49,856 nt of DNA, taken from positions 1-49,856 of the forward strand of contig DASRDZ010000076.1 of assembly GCA_035652335.1 (NCBI GenBank), written 5' to 3'. Positions 15,185-22,662 of the stretch are shown one piece after another (position 1 is the stretch's first letter; every line of letters starts with the position of its first letter). This stretch comes from DASRDZ01 sp035652335. GTDB taxonomy: Bacteria; Chloroflexota; Dormibacteria; Aeolococcales; Aeolococcaceae. A program made the position numbers and the translations under genes. The notes beneath the pieces were generated by a model. That model was not told the DNA's origin and searched no databases. It saw only the letters and a program-made list of their open reading frames with translations.

Positions 15185-15206
15185 GGCGGGGGCGCACACT
15201 TGCGCC

Positions 15207-15920
15207 ATGCGGGTGCTGGTCGTCGAGGACGACGGGCGCCTCTCCGTGGCGCTGCGGCGAGGCCTCGAGGAGGACGGGTTCACCGTCGACGTCGTCGGGG
15301 ATGGTGCGAGCGCCGTGTCCGCAGCGGTGATGGCGCCCTTCGATGCCATCGTCCTCGACGTCATGCTTCCCGGGGGAATCGACGGCTTCGCGGTGTGCGC
15401 CCAGCTCCGCCGCGCTCGGGTGCGCTCGCGCGTGCTGATGCTGACCGCACGCGACGCCGTCGACGACCGGGTGCGCGGTCTCGAGGTGGGCGCCGACGAC
15501 TACCTCGTCAAGCCGTTCGCATTCCGGGAGCTCGTCGCCCGCCTCCGCGCACTCGGCCGGCGGCACCTCGACGATCGCGCCGCCGTGATCGAGATTGGCC
15601 CCCTGCAGGTCGACACCAGCGCCCGCGACGCGCGCGTCGGCGAGCGCAGCCTCGTCCTCACCCCCAAGGAGTTCACCATCCTCGAGTTCTTCGCCCTCCA
15701 TGCCGGCCAGCTGCTCACGCGGTCGCAGGTGGAGCGCGCCATCTGGAACGACGATCTGGCACCGACCTCCAACCTCGTCGAGGTGTACGTCGGCCGCATT
15801 CGCCGCAAGCTCGGCGGGGCGGGGGTCGCCGACCCCTTCGTGACCATCCGCGGGGAGGGCTACCGCTTCGACCGCCAGCGCCTGTGCGACGCTTCCTCCG
15901 CCGGACGCGCGTCCGCCTGA
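15207..15920 (+). CDS. OmpR/PhoB-family response regulator
   Basis: 237 residues. Receiver domain with acidic pocket EDD (7-9), phosphoacceptor Asp51 (IVLDVMLPGG), Thr80 and Lys102 (VKPFAF), all intact. The C-terminal winged helix (about 128-225) has the OmpR pattern: LTPKEFTILEFFALHAGQLLTRSQVERAIW, then TSNLVEVYVGRIRRKLG and the wing FVTIRGEGYRFD. The gene overlaps the histidine kinase by 37 bases, a standard two-component operon. Its promoter region holds PHO-box-like tandem repeats, and the genes around it encode phosphatases, so phosphate or envelope stress is a reasonable signal to test. Confidence 0.92.
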   Translation: MRVLVVEDDGRLSVALRRGLEEDGFTVDVVGDGASAVSAAVMAPFDAIVLDVMLPGGIDGFAVCAQLRRARVRSRVLMLTARDAVDDRVRGLEVGADDYLVKPFAFRELVARLRALGRRHLDDRAAVIEIGPLQVDTSARDARVGERSLVLTPKEFTILEFFALHAGQLLTRSQVERAIWNDDLAPTSNLVEVYVGRIRRKLGGAGVADPFVTIRGEGYRFDRQRLCDASSAGRASA

Positions 15921-17284
15921 CGCTGATCTACACGATCGTCGTCCTCCTCGTCGCAGGAGGTGGAGCGGTCGTGTATTGGGCGGTGTTCGCCAACGTCGAG
16001 CTCGGGGGTATCGACAGCACGCTGCTCCGCACCCAGGGCCGACTCCTGGCCTCTGGCGTCGTCGTGGTCGAGGGTCGTCTGCACTTCCGCGACCCGGCGA
16101 CGCTGGGGAGCGCCACGGCGGGCGCCACCGTCACCGCTGCGATCCTCGCGGACCAGGGCGTTGCCGAGGACGAGTCGGTTCCGCCCCCGTCCGCGGCCGT
16201 CCTCCAGGCCGCGACAGCCGCGCCGGGGAACGGCACCGCACTCATCACCACGATCACGACGCCCGGCGGACCCGCCCGCATCGTCGCGCGCCGGCTGCAC
16301 CTGGCCGATGCACCGCCCGGAGTCCTCGTGCTCTCCCGATCACTCGCCAGCTACGACGACACCCTTCGGCACACCGCGGTCTTCCTCACCGTCGCGGTCG
16401 GCCTCATCACCCTCCTCGCCGCCCTCTCGGCCTACTGGCTGTCCGGCCGGGCGCTGCGACCGGTGCACGAGATCACGGCACTGGCGCGCGGGCTCAGCGA
16501 GCGCACCCTGGACCAGCGCATCCAGCTCGACCTGCCCGACGACGAGATCGGCGAGCTGGCGGCGACGTTCAACGCCATGCTGGCGCGCCTGGAGACGGCG
16601 TTCACCACCCTTCGCCAGTTCACCGCGGACGCGGCGCACGAGCTGCGCACCCCGCTCGCCGTCGCCATGACCCAGGCGGAGGTCGCCCTGCAGCGCACCC
16701 GGGACGCGGGTGAGTATCGCGCGACGCTCGAAACGGTCCTCGCGGAGACGCAGCGGCTCAGCACACTCGCGGACCGGCTGCTCACCCTCGCCCGCGCCGA
16801 CGCCGGCGCACTGCGTCCTCACCTGGAGGCGGTGGAGCTCGCCGACCTGCTCGAAGACCTCGTCGACCGCTGGCAGACCGTCGCCGCCGACCGGGGCGTG
16901 GACCTGGTCACCAGCCTGCCGCCGAGCGGCGACGCCATGGTCGACGTCGAGATGCTCCGCCGTCTCGTCGACAACCTCGTCGACAACGCCCTGCGCCACG
17001 CCCCGACCGGAGGCATGGTCCGGGTCACGGCACAGATGCGGGACGACCTCTGGACGCTGGCTGTCGACGACTCCGGCCCGGGCGTCCCCGGCGAGTTGCG
17101 TGGCCGCCTGTTCGAGCGATTCACCCGGGGGGACCGCAGCCGCACGCGCGGCACTGGGGGCGCCGGCTTGGGCCTGGCGCTGTGCGCGGTGATCGCCCGG
17201 CTGCACGGCGGCGACATCCGTCTCGACGCCGCCCACCCCTCACGGTTCGTCGTGGAGCTGCCGCGGAGTGGCGCGAGCGCCTGA
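15884..17284 (+). CDS. Sensor histidine kinase (HAMP-HisKA-HATPase)
   Basis: 466 residues from a GTG inside the end of the regulator gene. Membrane helices at about 13-34 and 163-186 enclose an extracytoplasmic sensor of about 125 residues. HAMP (187-240) has the PVHEITALARGLSERTLDQRI signature. The H-box is FTADAAHELRTPLA with phosphorylated His252. The ATPase domain has N-box RRLVDNLVDNALRHAP, G1 DDSGPGVP, F-box FERF and G2 GTGGAGLGLAL. Complete and apparently functional. The sensor region has no recognisable ligand motif. Its end overlaps the convergent PAP2 gene by 45 bases. Confidence 0.92.
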   Translation: MRRFLRRTRVRLTLIYTIVVLLVAGGGAVVYWAVFANVELGGIDSTLLRTQGRLLASGVVVVEGRLHFRDPATLGSATAGATVTAAILADQGVAEDESVPPPSAAVLQAATAAPGNGTALITTITTPGGPARIVARRLHLADAPPGVLVLSRSLASYDDTLRHTAVFLTVAVGLITLLAALSAYWLSGRALRPVHEITALARGLSERTLDQRIQLDLPDDEIGELAATFNAMLARLETAFTTLRQFTADAAHELRTPLAVAMTQAEVALQRTRDAGEYRATLETVLAETQRLSTLADRLLTLARADAGALRPHLEAVELADLLEDLVDRWQTVAADRGVDLVTSLPPSGDAMVDVEMLRRLVDNLVDNALRHAPTGGMVRVTAQMRDDLWTLAVDDSGPGVPGELRGRLFERFTRGDRSRTRGTGGAGLGLALCAVIARLHGGDIRLDAAHPSRFVVELPRSGASA

Positions 17285-17845
17285 CCCGTCGGCCCAGAAC
17301 ACCGGCCGGAGCGCGCCCGGCAGCAGGTGATCCACCCGCGCCAGGAGCGGTGTGAGTGGCGCAAGCCCGAGCCACGCGGCGGCACCGCAGGCGAGACCGA
17401 CGGCGAACCCACCGGCCACATCGCCCACGTAGTGCACGCCGACGAAAACGCGGGCGAAGGCGACGATCAGGCTGAGCACGAACGTCACCAGGGCGAGGCC
17501 GCGCATCCGCCACCACGTCGCACCCGTGACTGCGCCGAGTGCGAGCAGGTGGTCCGACGGGAACGACGCGTCGGCACCGTGCGGGATCAGCGGCGTGAAG
17601 TGCTCGGCGACGAACGGCCGCTGTTCCGGCCACATCGCGCCGATGAGAGCACCGAGCACAAGTGCAACGAGGCCGCCGAGCCCGATCGCGAGCACGGTCC
17701 GCAGCCCGTCGGGATGGCACCACGCGAGGACGACGACGAGCACAACGGCGAAGACGAGATCCGCAGCCGCGACACGCATGACGGCGTCGAGGACGGAGAA
17801 CCTGCCAGCCAAGTGCTGGATCGGGGTCGAGAGGTCAGCGGTCAT
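17240..17845 (-). CDS. PAP2-family membrane phosphatase (undecaprenyl-diphosphatase, BcrC-like)
   Basis: A 201-residue integral membrane phosphatase. The three PAP2 motifs are present: motif 1 as WPEQRPFV, motif 2 as SFPSDHLLALGA (PSDH in place of PSGH, seen in the BcrC/YbjG group) and motif 3 as ARVFVGVHYVGDVAGG. Five or six hydrophobic segments. BcrC-type enzymes recycle undecaprenyl pyrophosphate for cell-wall synthesis and give bacitracin resistance. It is convergent with, and overlaps, the histidine kinase, so it is separately transcribed, but it fits the envelope-phosphate theme of the island. Confidence 0.88.
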   Translation of the reverse strand: MTADLSTPIQHLAGRFSVLDAVMRVAAADLVFAVVLVVVLAWCHPDGLRTVLAIGLGGLVALVLGALIGAMWPEQRPFVAEHFTPLIPHGADASFPSDHLLALGAVTGATWWRMRGLALVTFVLSLIVAFARVFVGVHYVGDVAGGFAVGLACGAAAWLGLAPLTPLLARVDHLLPGALRPVFWADGSGARATPRQLHDEP

Positions 17846-18088
17846 CAGGTGGCGAACGAGCGCGCCGCGGTCGCGGTTACCCGGCGTTCAGGCGGGCTAC
17901 AGGAGTCGAGGCGCAGGCTGATCAGCCGCCGTGGGCGCACCACCTGGATGCCGAGGTGCTGCTCGAGCGTCGTGCACCGGCTGATACGCCGCGACTCGAC
18001 CAACGATCCCGCCCGGTCGAGCTGTCCCACGAGGCGGGCTCGAGTTTCGATACAGGATCCGTGGCGGCGTCGTCGTCTGAAGTAGCGG

Positions 18089-18469
18089 ATGACCGAGCGA
18101 TCTGGACCAGATGACCTGGGCCGCCCGCCTCGTGCGCGCGCGACGGACGTCGGCGTGAATCCGGGGAGGCCGGACGACATCCTCGACGACATGATCCTCA
18201 GCTCCCTCCGCGCGGCGGGTCGGCCGCTCGTGCTCTCCGAGATCCGCGCCACCGTCGCGGCTGACCCGCGCTCCGCGGGCGTCGCAGCGTTCGCCGTCTC
18301 CGTCGGCACGTCGCTGGAGCGTCTCATCGCCGCCGGACAGGTCACCACGTGCCCTTTGAGCCCCCGCGCCGGAGGATCTCCCACCGCCGCGACGACGATG
18401 GCCTATGTGGCGTGCGGTGCGCCTGGAATGTCCGCCGGTATTCACCGGGCCGCTGACAAGCGGATGTGA
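18089..18469 (+). CDS. Hypothetical protein, possible winged-helix
   Basis: A 126-residue ORF. The middle (DDILDDMILSSLRAAGRPLVLSEIRATVAADPRSAGVAAFAVSVGTSLERLIAAGQV) looks like three helices of a winged-helix domain of the type that starts 'LsxLraaGRPLtlseIra'. The tail is low complexity. The ATG has no clear ribosome site, so leaderless translation or a later start is possible. The minus-strand frame over the same bases is longer but Arg/Pro/Ser-rich and unconvincing. An orphan between PAP2 and TauE genes. Confidence 0.45.
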   Translation: MTERSGPDDLGRPPRARATDVGVNPGRPDDILDDMILSSLRAAGRPLVLSEIRATVAADPRSAGVAAFAVSVGTSLERLIAAGQVTTCPLSPRAGGSPTAATTMAYVACGAPGMSAGIHRAADKRM

Positions 18470-18541
18470 AGCCCTCCGGAGGCTCCGTTGCACACCGACA
18501 CCGGCCGTGCCCCTCCGAGCCAGCCGGGGAATGCTGTCGAC

Positions 18542-18558
18542 ATTCAGCGAGCGTTCAG
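18542..18558 (+). promoter_or_regulatory. PHO-box-like direct repeat
   Basis: ATTCAG at 18542 and GTTCAG at 18553, 11 bases apart, matching the set near 9996, 12209 and 15138. It sits in the 170-base gap between the end of the possible winged-helix gene and the end of the TauE/SafE gene. No gene start is close by, so it may be a relic or act on an unannotated transcript. Confidence 0.35.
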
Positions 18559-18638
18559 ATTCCAGCGCAGCCGTGCCGGGGTGATGCGACGAATGCAATG
18601 GAGCGCCGGCGACACGCTCGGGATGTGTCGAGCGATCG

Positions 18639-19448
18639 TCACACGAGCAGCCGCACGGCGAGGAGGGCGAGCGCAGCGGCGAGCAGTCGCTGGATGAGCG
18701 CCCCAGACGCCCGCGAGGAGATGCGCGCGCCGAGCTGCGCCCCCACCACGACGCCCGCCGACAGCGCCACGGCTCGGCGCACACCGTCGCCATGGGCAAA
18801 GCTGCCGGCGAGGGTATGCGTGATCGACGCGACGCCCGCCATGTTCGCAAGGACGAAGTGCGACGTCGCCGTGGCAACGTGGGCGGGAAAGCCGAGAACG
18901 CTGACGAGCAGGGGAACGTGGATGACGCCCCCGCCGATGCCCAGGAAGCTCGACGCGAATCCGACGCCGACGCTCAGCAGGGCGCCTCGAAGCACGGGCA
19001 CGCGGTACCGGTAGGTCGTGCCGCTGCGGTCGGTGATGACTCGGCACACACCGCCGGCGCCCGCGACGGAGTGCAGGTGCCGCGGACCTCGAATGGCGAG
19101 CGCGGCGAGGCAGAGGAGCAGCGCGCCCATGATGGGGTCGAAGACGCGGCGCGCCGCGTACTGGACGACGAGCGCACCGGCCACAGCCCCCGGAAGCGTC
19201 GCCAGCGCGAAGACGACGCCGCTGCGGTAGTCGATGCGGCGCAGCCGTGCGTACGCGGCCGACCCGGAGGCGGCGTTGAAGAACACGGCAACCAGGCTGA
19301 TGGCGGTGACGGTTTGCGGAGTGTCCTGTGGGTAGAGGACCAGGAGAACCGGCGTGAGGATGAACCCGCCGCCGGCACCGACCAGCGTCCCGAACGCTCC
19401 CACGAGCGCCCCCAGGACGGCAAGACCGGTCCATGTCCATGCCGTCAT
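18639..19448 (-). CDS. TauE/SafE family membrane permease
   Basis: 269 residues with two repeats of about four helices, each introduced by a Gly-rich motif: VGAFGTLVGAGGGFILTPVLLVL near the N-terminus and VGFASSFLGIGGGVIHVPLLV after the central loop. This is the TauE/SafE (DUF81) hallmark. Family members export or import sulfite, sulfonates or other organic anions, and many are unassigned. A hydrophilic insert of about 25 residues (GPRHLHSVAGAGGVCRVITDRSGTTYRYRVP) separates the halves. ATG at 19448. A 49-residue membrane protein gene lies 106 bases upstream on the same strand and could be co-transcribed. Confidence 0.88.
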   Translation of the reverse strand: MTAWTWTGLAVLGALVGAFGTLVGAGGGFILTPVLLVLYPQDTPQTVTAISLVAVFFNAASGSAAYARLRRIDYRSGVVFALATLPGAVAGALVVQYAARRVFDPIMGALLLCLAALAIRGPRHLHSVAGAGGVCRVITDRSGTTYRYRVPVLRGALLSVGVGFASSFLGIGGGVIHVPLLVSVLGFPAHVATATSHFVLANMAGVASITHTLAGSFAHGDGVRRAVALSAGVVVGAQLGARISSRASGALIQRLLAAALALLAVRLLV

Positions 19449-19554
19449 GGACGGGAAGTGAATCGTCGAGGGCGCACGTCCACCCAGTGTCGCTCACCCG
19501 CACACCCCTGCGCCCGCCGGAGGGGTGTCCCACCGCGCACCCACGCCGTGCCGG

Positions 19555-19704
19555 TCAGTGCGAATGCCCGAGCCGCCCGCGCCGCTGCCCGCTCGTCTCC
19601 TCGTCGTCGAGGTCGTCGTCACGCGTGACCAGGAGCAATCCGATGATCATGACGACGCCGACCATCAGCATCCACACGAAGTCGAGGTACTCATTCAGTC
19701 CCAT
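19555..19704 (-). CDS. 49-residue single-pass membrane protein
   Basis: A short ORF supported by AGAGGAG 10 bases before its ATG and coding-like codon use. Begins MGLNEYLDFVWMLMVGVVMI, so one membrane helix at about 9-27, then an acidic run (TRDDDLDDEETS) and a basic tail (GQRRGRLGHSH). No known family. The strong charge asymmetry and position upstream of the TauE/SafE permease suggest a small membrane regulator or subunit. Confidence 0.65.
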   Translation of the reverse strand: MGLNEYLDFVWMLMVGVVMIIGLLLVTRDDDLDDEETSGQRRGRLGHSH

Positions 19705-20267
19705 CGAGCAGCTCCTCTGTGCGACGCCGTGCAGTCCCGGCCGTCATCGGACATCTCGACCATATGCCGGCGCAGCGCGCGTCGGGCAGAGGACCGTGGC
19801 ACGGGCACGTAGGGCTTTCGGCCCTCCTCGGCACGGCGCGGACGTTCACCTCGGCTCCCACGGCGCGCCGAACGTCCTGCCCTGCCAGGACCGACGGCCC
19901 TGGAGCGCAGGCGAACGAGGGCGTCGCCTCGGCCACGACCAGCATGACCGTGCGCAACGCCGCGAGGCAGCGGAGGGAGTTGCAGCAGCCGACCCCTCTC
20001 GATGACGTCTGGACTCACGCGGACGACGTGGCGCGTCTCGCCCGCCAGCTCTGCAGCAAGGCTGCATCCGGCCGTCCCGCGGAACGTAGCGGGAGGTGCG
20101 CCGCTGCGACGTCGGCGGCCACCGTGCGTTCTGCCACCGGCTCTGCGCAGCAGCCCGCGGGTTTGATCGCCGCACGCTGTATCGGTGGCCCCCGTATTCA
20201 GCTGCGCTACAGGATTCCGGCCCAAGGATCACGCCACCCTGTTCCCTTGATAAGGCTTCATGGACGT

Positions 20268-20285
20268 TGTTGCGCGCGCGCAACA
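20268..20285. promoter_or_regulatory. 18-bp perfect palindrome TGTTGCGCGCGCGCAACA
   Basis: A perfect inverted repeat with alternating GC centre, about 135-155 bases upstream of the lipoprotein start. Could be an operator for a dimeric regulator or part of a terminator for an unseen transcript. No T-run follows. TAGACT at 20295-20300, just downstream, is a possible -10 box. Confidence 0.4.
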
Positions 20286-20307
20286 GTCCTGCCCTAGACT
20301 GTGGTCC

Positions 20308-20331
20308 TAGAGCCCGTTCGTTAGGGCTCTA
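20308..20331. promoter_or_regulatory. 8-bp stem-loop in the lipoprotein 5' region
   Basis: TAGAGCCC (20308-20315) pairs perfectly with GGGCTCTA (20324-20331) around an 8-base loop GTTCGTTA. If transcription starts at the putative -10 just upstream, this hairpin would lie at the very 5' end of the mRNA, where such structures stabilise or regulate messages. No T-tract, so not an intrinsic terminator. Confidence 0.35.
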
Positions 20332-20421
20332 TCCCCGGAGCGAGGACCCGACGATGACATGCAGTCAATCGGAGTCATGCGCTCCACCCGGCGAATGACG
20401 CCGGCAACCCTTGGAGATCAA

Positions 20422-20994
20422 GTGACAAATGCAAGCCGTCGCCGCTTCGATCTCCCTGTGCTGAAGTGGTCGGCGCGCGTGGCACCGGTGGCGCTGTCGC
20501 TCGGTTGCGCGCTCGTCGTCACGGCCTGTGGCACCCCCAGCGTGGTGACGCCGGGTGGTCCGTCCACCAACCAGGCGGGTTCCGCGTGCTCCCCCCAACC
20601 GTGCGGGTCGGACGCTGGGCTGACCGTCTATGTCACCGGTCTGGTCCACGTTCCCACAGCTCCCGGCCTTGTCGAGGCAACCTTCATTGTCGCGAACCAC
20701 GACACGGTCGCCCACGACCTGTCCGGTGCCGAAGACACGTACAGCCTCCAGCCGGCTGGTGACGCGGCCATCAAGGACAACGATGCGTCCTCCCTCGGAG
20801 TGTTGGCCGACGGGTCGCCGTGCCAGAACGATCAGGCCAGCCTTCCGCCCGGCGCCCAGTCGCCCACGTTGCACACCTGCTTCGTGATGTCCGAGGCGCA
20901 GGTCGCCGACTCGTTCAAGTTCATCTGGTCGATCGACACCGCCGACGTATCGGCCGGTGGAACCATCGATCTCTCCGGCATGGGCATGCAATGA
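20422..20994 (+). CDS. Lipoprotein with DUF4352/Ig-like domain
   Basis: A 190-residue lipoprotein. Basic N-terminus (ASRRRFDLPVLKW), hydrophobic segment (VAPVALSLGCALVVTAC) and lipobox VTAC. The mature part has a low-complexity linker (GTPSVVTPGGPSTNQAG) and a beta domain (LTVYVTGLVHVPTAPGLVEATFIVANHDTVAHDLSG ... SFKFIWSID) that resembles extracellular DUF4352-type Ig folds. Several Cys may form disulfides. Start chosen at GTG 20422 because GGAG lies 5 bases before it; an in-frame ATG at 20395 would add 9 residues. Last gene of the island before tRNA-Phe. Confidence 0.7.
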   Translation: MTNASRRRFDLPVLKWSARVAPVALSLGCALVVTACGTPSVVTPGGPSTNQAGSACSPQPCGSDAGLTVYVTGLVHVPTAPGLVEATFIVANHDTVAHDLSGAEDTYSLQPAGDAAIKDNDASSLGVLADGSPCQNDQASLPPGAQSPTLHTCFVMSEAQVADSFKFIWSIDTADVSAGGTIDLSGMGMQ

Positions 20995-21353
20995 GAAACG
21001 ACTATGGAAGCTCGAGATGGACGACCCTTCCGCGGTTGACGATTCCGCCCCTCCTGGGGTGGCGGCGGTTCTCGTAACGTCCTGCGGGGTGCCTGACACA
21101 GCCGCCAGGGTCCGTTGTCCGGGCCGCCGCCGGGGCCACGTCCGTGACGGGTGAGCACGAGGCGGTCTCCGCGATACAGCGTCCCTCGGCGATAGTGCCC
21201 GCGCTGCGTCGTCTCGACGACCAGGCCGCCGTCAGAGAGGTCACCGGTCAGGAGCCGCCGGTCTGCGCCATCCGTTGAGCTCGCCCACATGGGTATTGGC
21301 GCGGTCGGTGAGGAGGAGTGCCCGCCGGAGCGTGTAGGCATCGGGTTGCGACG
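20995..21353. other. Gap between lipoprotein gene and tRNA-Phe
   Basis: 359 bases directly inside the right island boundary. A minus-strand frame starting at about 21290 (MWASSTDGADRRLLTGDLSDGGLVVETTQRGHYRRGTLYRGDRLVLTRHG) is somewhat protein-like, but it runs on into the lipoprotein gene on the opposite strand and has no ribosome site. It could be a remnant of an element gene. Not assigned. Confidence 0.35.
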
Positions 21354-21401
21354 TGGTGGTGAGGGCCGGGATCGAACCGGCGACACCGGGTTTTTCAGAC
21401 C
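21354..21401 (-). repeat. Right island attachment repeat (3' part of intact tRNA-Phe)
   Basis: The 48 bases identical to 8793-8840, here part of the complete tRNA-Phe gene. On the tRNA (minus) strand the identity runs from the anticodon to the CCA end, so the tRNA is kept functional at this junction. Confidence 0.8.
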
Positions 21402-21429
21402 CGTGCTCTACCAACTGAGCTACCTCACC
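21354..21429 (-). tRNA. tRNA-Phe (GAA)
   Basis: Complete cloverleaf on the minus strand: acceptor GGTGAGG/CCTCACC, D-arm GCTC...GAGC, anticodon stem CGGGT/ACCCG with loop CTGAAAA (anticodon GAA), variable GTGTC, T-arm GCCGG-TTCGATC-CCGGC, discriminator A and encoded CCA (76 bases). It marks the right end of the putative island. Translating this locus yields the familiar spurious peptide with GRDRTGDTGFFRP, which is not a protein. Confidence 0.95.
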
Positions 21430-21525
21430 CCGGCCGCCCCCGCGGGCGAGCGGGAAGGGTACCACCTGGCAGGCGCACCGCCGAGCAGGGGTTTGGCGCC
21501 CGGCAACCGCCCGTAGAATGCCCTC

Positions 21526-22149
21526 ATGGGCCGTGTACTCCACATCCGCATCCACGGCCTCGACACCGCCGGCCTCGAGCCCCTGCAGGCCCGCTTCCAG
21601 GAGCTGACCGCCACCCGCGACTGGCGCGGCGACAGGCCCTGGCTGGCCGACGCCGGCACCAGCGACCTCTTCGCCACCCTCTTCTTCGACGACGCCCGCG
21701 AGGCCGCCGAGCGGGAGAGCCCCGAGCTGGGGCCGCTCAGCGCCGCCGGGTTCGTCCGCCTCAACCGGGACGAGACGGACGCGCTGGCCCTCCTCTTCAT
21801 CCTCCGCGACCTCAGCGAGCGCTTCGGCGCCCACGTCGCCCTGCGCGACCCGGACAATCCCATCGCCAAGCTGCGCCACATCGACCTCAGCGCCGGCCTC
21901 CTCCCCGACGGGGCCCAGCTGGAAGCGGTGCTGGTGGCCCGGCCCATCTACAAGCGGCTGCCCGGCGCGGTCATCGAGATGTACCCGCCGCGCGCCCTGG
22001 GCTCGGCCTTCGGCACCGTGGAGGCGACCGACGAGCGGCGGCGCAACTGGAGCTTCCTGGTGCACGGCATGCGGGCCACCGCCCCCACCTTCCTCGAGGC
22101 GGAGGCGGAGGCGATGCGCATCTACCGCGGGCTGCGCTTCCTCAGCTAG
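21526..22149 (+). CDS. Conserved hypothetical protein upstream of dtd
   Basis: A 207-residue soluble protein, clearly coding by third-position GC. It begins MGRVLHIRIHGLDTAGLEPLQARF and ends with EAEAEAMRIYRGLRFLS. A segment resembling a beta-barrel or nucleotide-binding fold (LEAVLVARPIYKRLPGAVIEMYPPRALG) is not assignable. TAGAAT ends 6 bases before the ATG, so the mRNA is probably leaderless. Its TAG overlaps the GTG start of dtd by one base, so the pair is an operon and the protein may serve translation or metabolism alongside Dtd. Function unknown. Confidence 0.75.
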   Translation: MGRVLHIRIHGLDTAGLEPLQARFQELTATRDWRGDRPWLADAGTSDLFATLFFDDAREAAERESPELGPLSAAGFVRLNRDETDALALLFILRDLSERFGAHVALRDPDNPIAKLRHIDLSAGLLPDGAQLEAVLVARPIYKRLPGAVIEMYPPRALGSAFGTVEATDERRRNWSFLVHGMRATAPTFLEAEAEAMRIYRGLRFLS

Positions 22150-22616
22150 TGCGCGCCGTCGTCCAGCGGGTGACGCACGCCCAGGTCAGCGTCGACGGCG
22201 AGGTGACCGGCGCGATCGGGCGCGGCCTCTGCGTCCTCCTCGGCGCCGGGCCCGACGACGACGAGCGGACCGCCCGCCGCCTCGCCGAGCGCGTCGCCAC
22301 CCTGCGCATCCACGCCGACGCGGAGGGCCGCATGAACCGCGACCTCCAAGCGGTGGACGGCGAGGTGCTGGTGGTCAGCCAGTTCACCCTCTACGCCGAC
22401 AGCAGCCGCGGCCACCGGCCCAGCTTCGTCAGGGCGGGGCCGCCGGAGCTCGCCGAGCGGCTCTGCGAGGTCTTCTGCGCGGCGCTGCGCGAGCGCGGGC
22501 TGCGGGTCGCCACCGGCCGCTTCGCGGCCCACATGCTGGTCGCCCTGGAGAACGACGGTCCTGTGACCGTCGTGCTCAGCAGCGGCGAGGAGCCGTGGGC
22601 CGCGGATGCGGGGTGA
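22149..22616 (+). CDS. dtd: D-aminoacyl-tRNA deacylase
   Basis: A 155-residue Dtd enzyme that hydrolyses D-amino acids (and misloaded Gly) from tRNA. Both active-site motifs are present: SQFTLYAD and the C-terminal DGPVTVVL, corresponding to SQFTLxA and NxGPVT, with Asn in ENDGPVT. The N-terminus MRAVVQRVTHAQVSVDGEVTGAIGRGL is family-typical, which fixes the GTG start overlapping the upstream stop. Length is slightly above the usual 145-150. Confidence 0.95.
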   Translation: MRAVVQRVTHAQVSVDGEVTGAIGRGLCVLLGAGPDDDERTARRLAERVATLRIHADAEGRMNRDLQAVDGEVLVVSQFTLYADSSRGHRPSFVRAGPPELAERLCEVFCAALRERGLRVATGRFAAHMLVALENDGPVTVVLSSGEEPWAADAG

Positions 22617-22662
22617 CCGGTCGGTCAGCGTCGAGTAGCGGCCAGCCTCGGCCGCAACCGGG

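Larger units (their letters stand above)
19705..20421. other. Long gap with palindrome and hairpin before the lipoprotein gene
   Basis: 717 bases. Overlapping frames on both strands are Arg/Ala-rich with no ribosome sites or family matches, and I assign no gene. Near the right end are an 18-bp perfect palindrome at 20268-20285 and an 8-bp stem-loop at 20308-20331, both upstream of the lipoprotein gene and listed separately. Confidence 0.4.
8793..21401. mobile_element. Putative genomic island integrated at tRNA-Phe (attL to attR), no integrase seen
   Basis: The boundaries are two identical 48-bp direct repeats, 8793-8840 and 21354-21401, 12,561 bases apart. Each repeat is the tRNA-Phe sequence from the anticodon loop through the 3' CCA. 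The intact tRNA is at the right end and its 3' end faces into the island. The truncated copy at the left end would be the original chromosomal 3' end. This matches tyrosine-recombinase integration with crossover in the anticodon loop. No integrase, excisionase or replication gene is recognisable inside, so the element is probably fixed or was mobilised in trans. The cargo is mostly regulatory, phosphatase and membrane genes. Confidence 0.6.

Noticed and set aside
17845..18384. 179-codon minus-strand ORF
   Set aside because: Arg/Ser/Pro-rich, antisense to the more plausible plus-strand winged-helix ORF at 18089-18469.
20832..21290. Minus-strand frame beginning MWASSTDGADRRLL near the right island end
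   Set aside because: Partly protein-like, but it overlaps the lipoprotein gene antisense, has no ribosome site and matches no family I know. Kept only as a comment.
21300..21516. ORF containing GRDRTGDTGFFRPVLYQLSYLT
   Set aside because: This is the spurious translation of tRNA-Phe that is often misannotated as a protein. The same applies to frames crossing 8793-8840.
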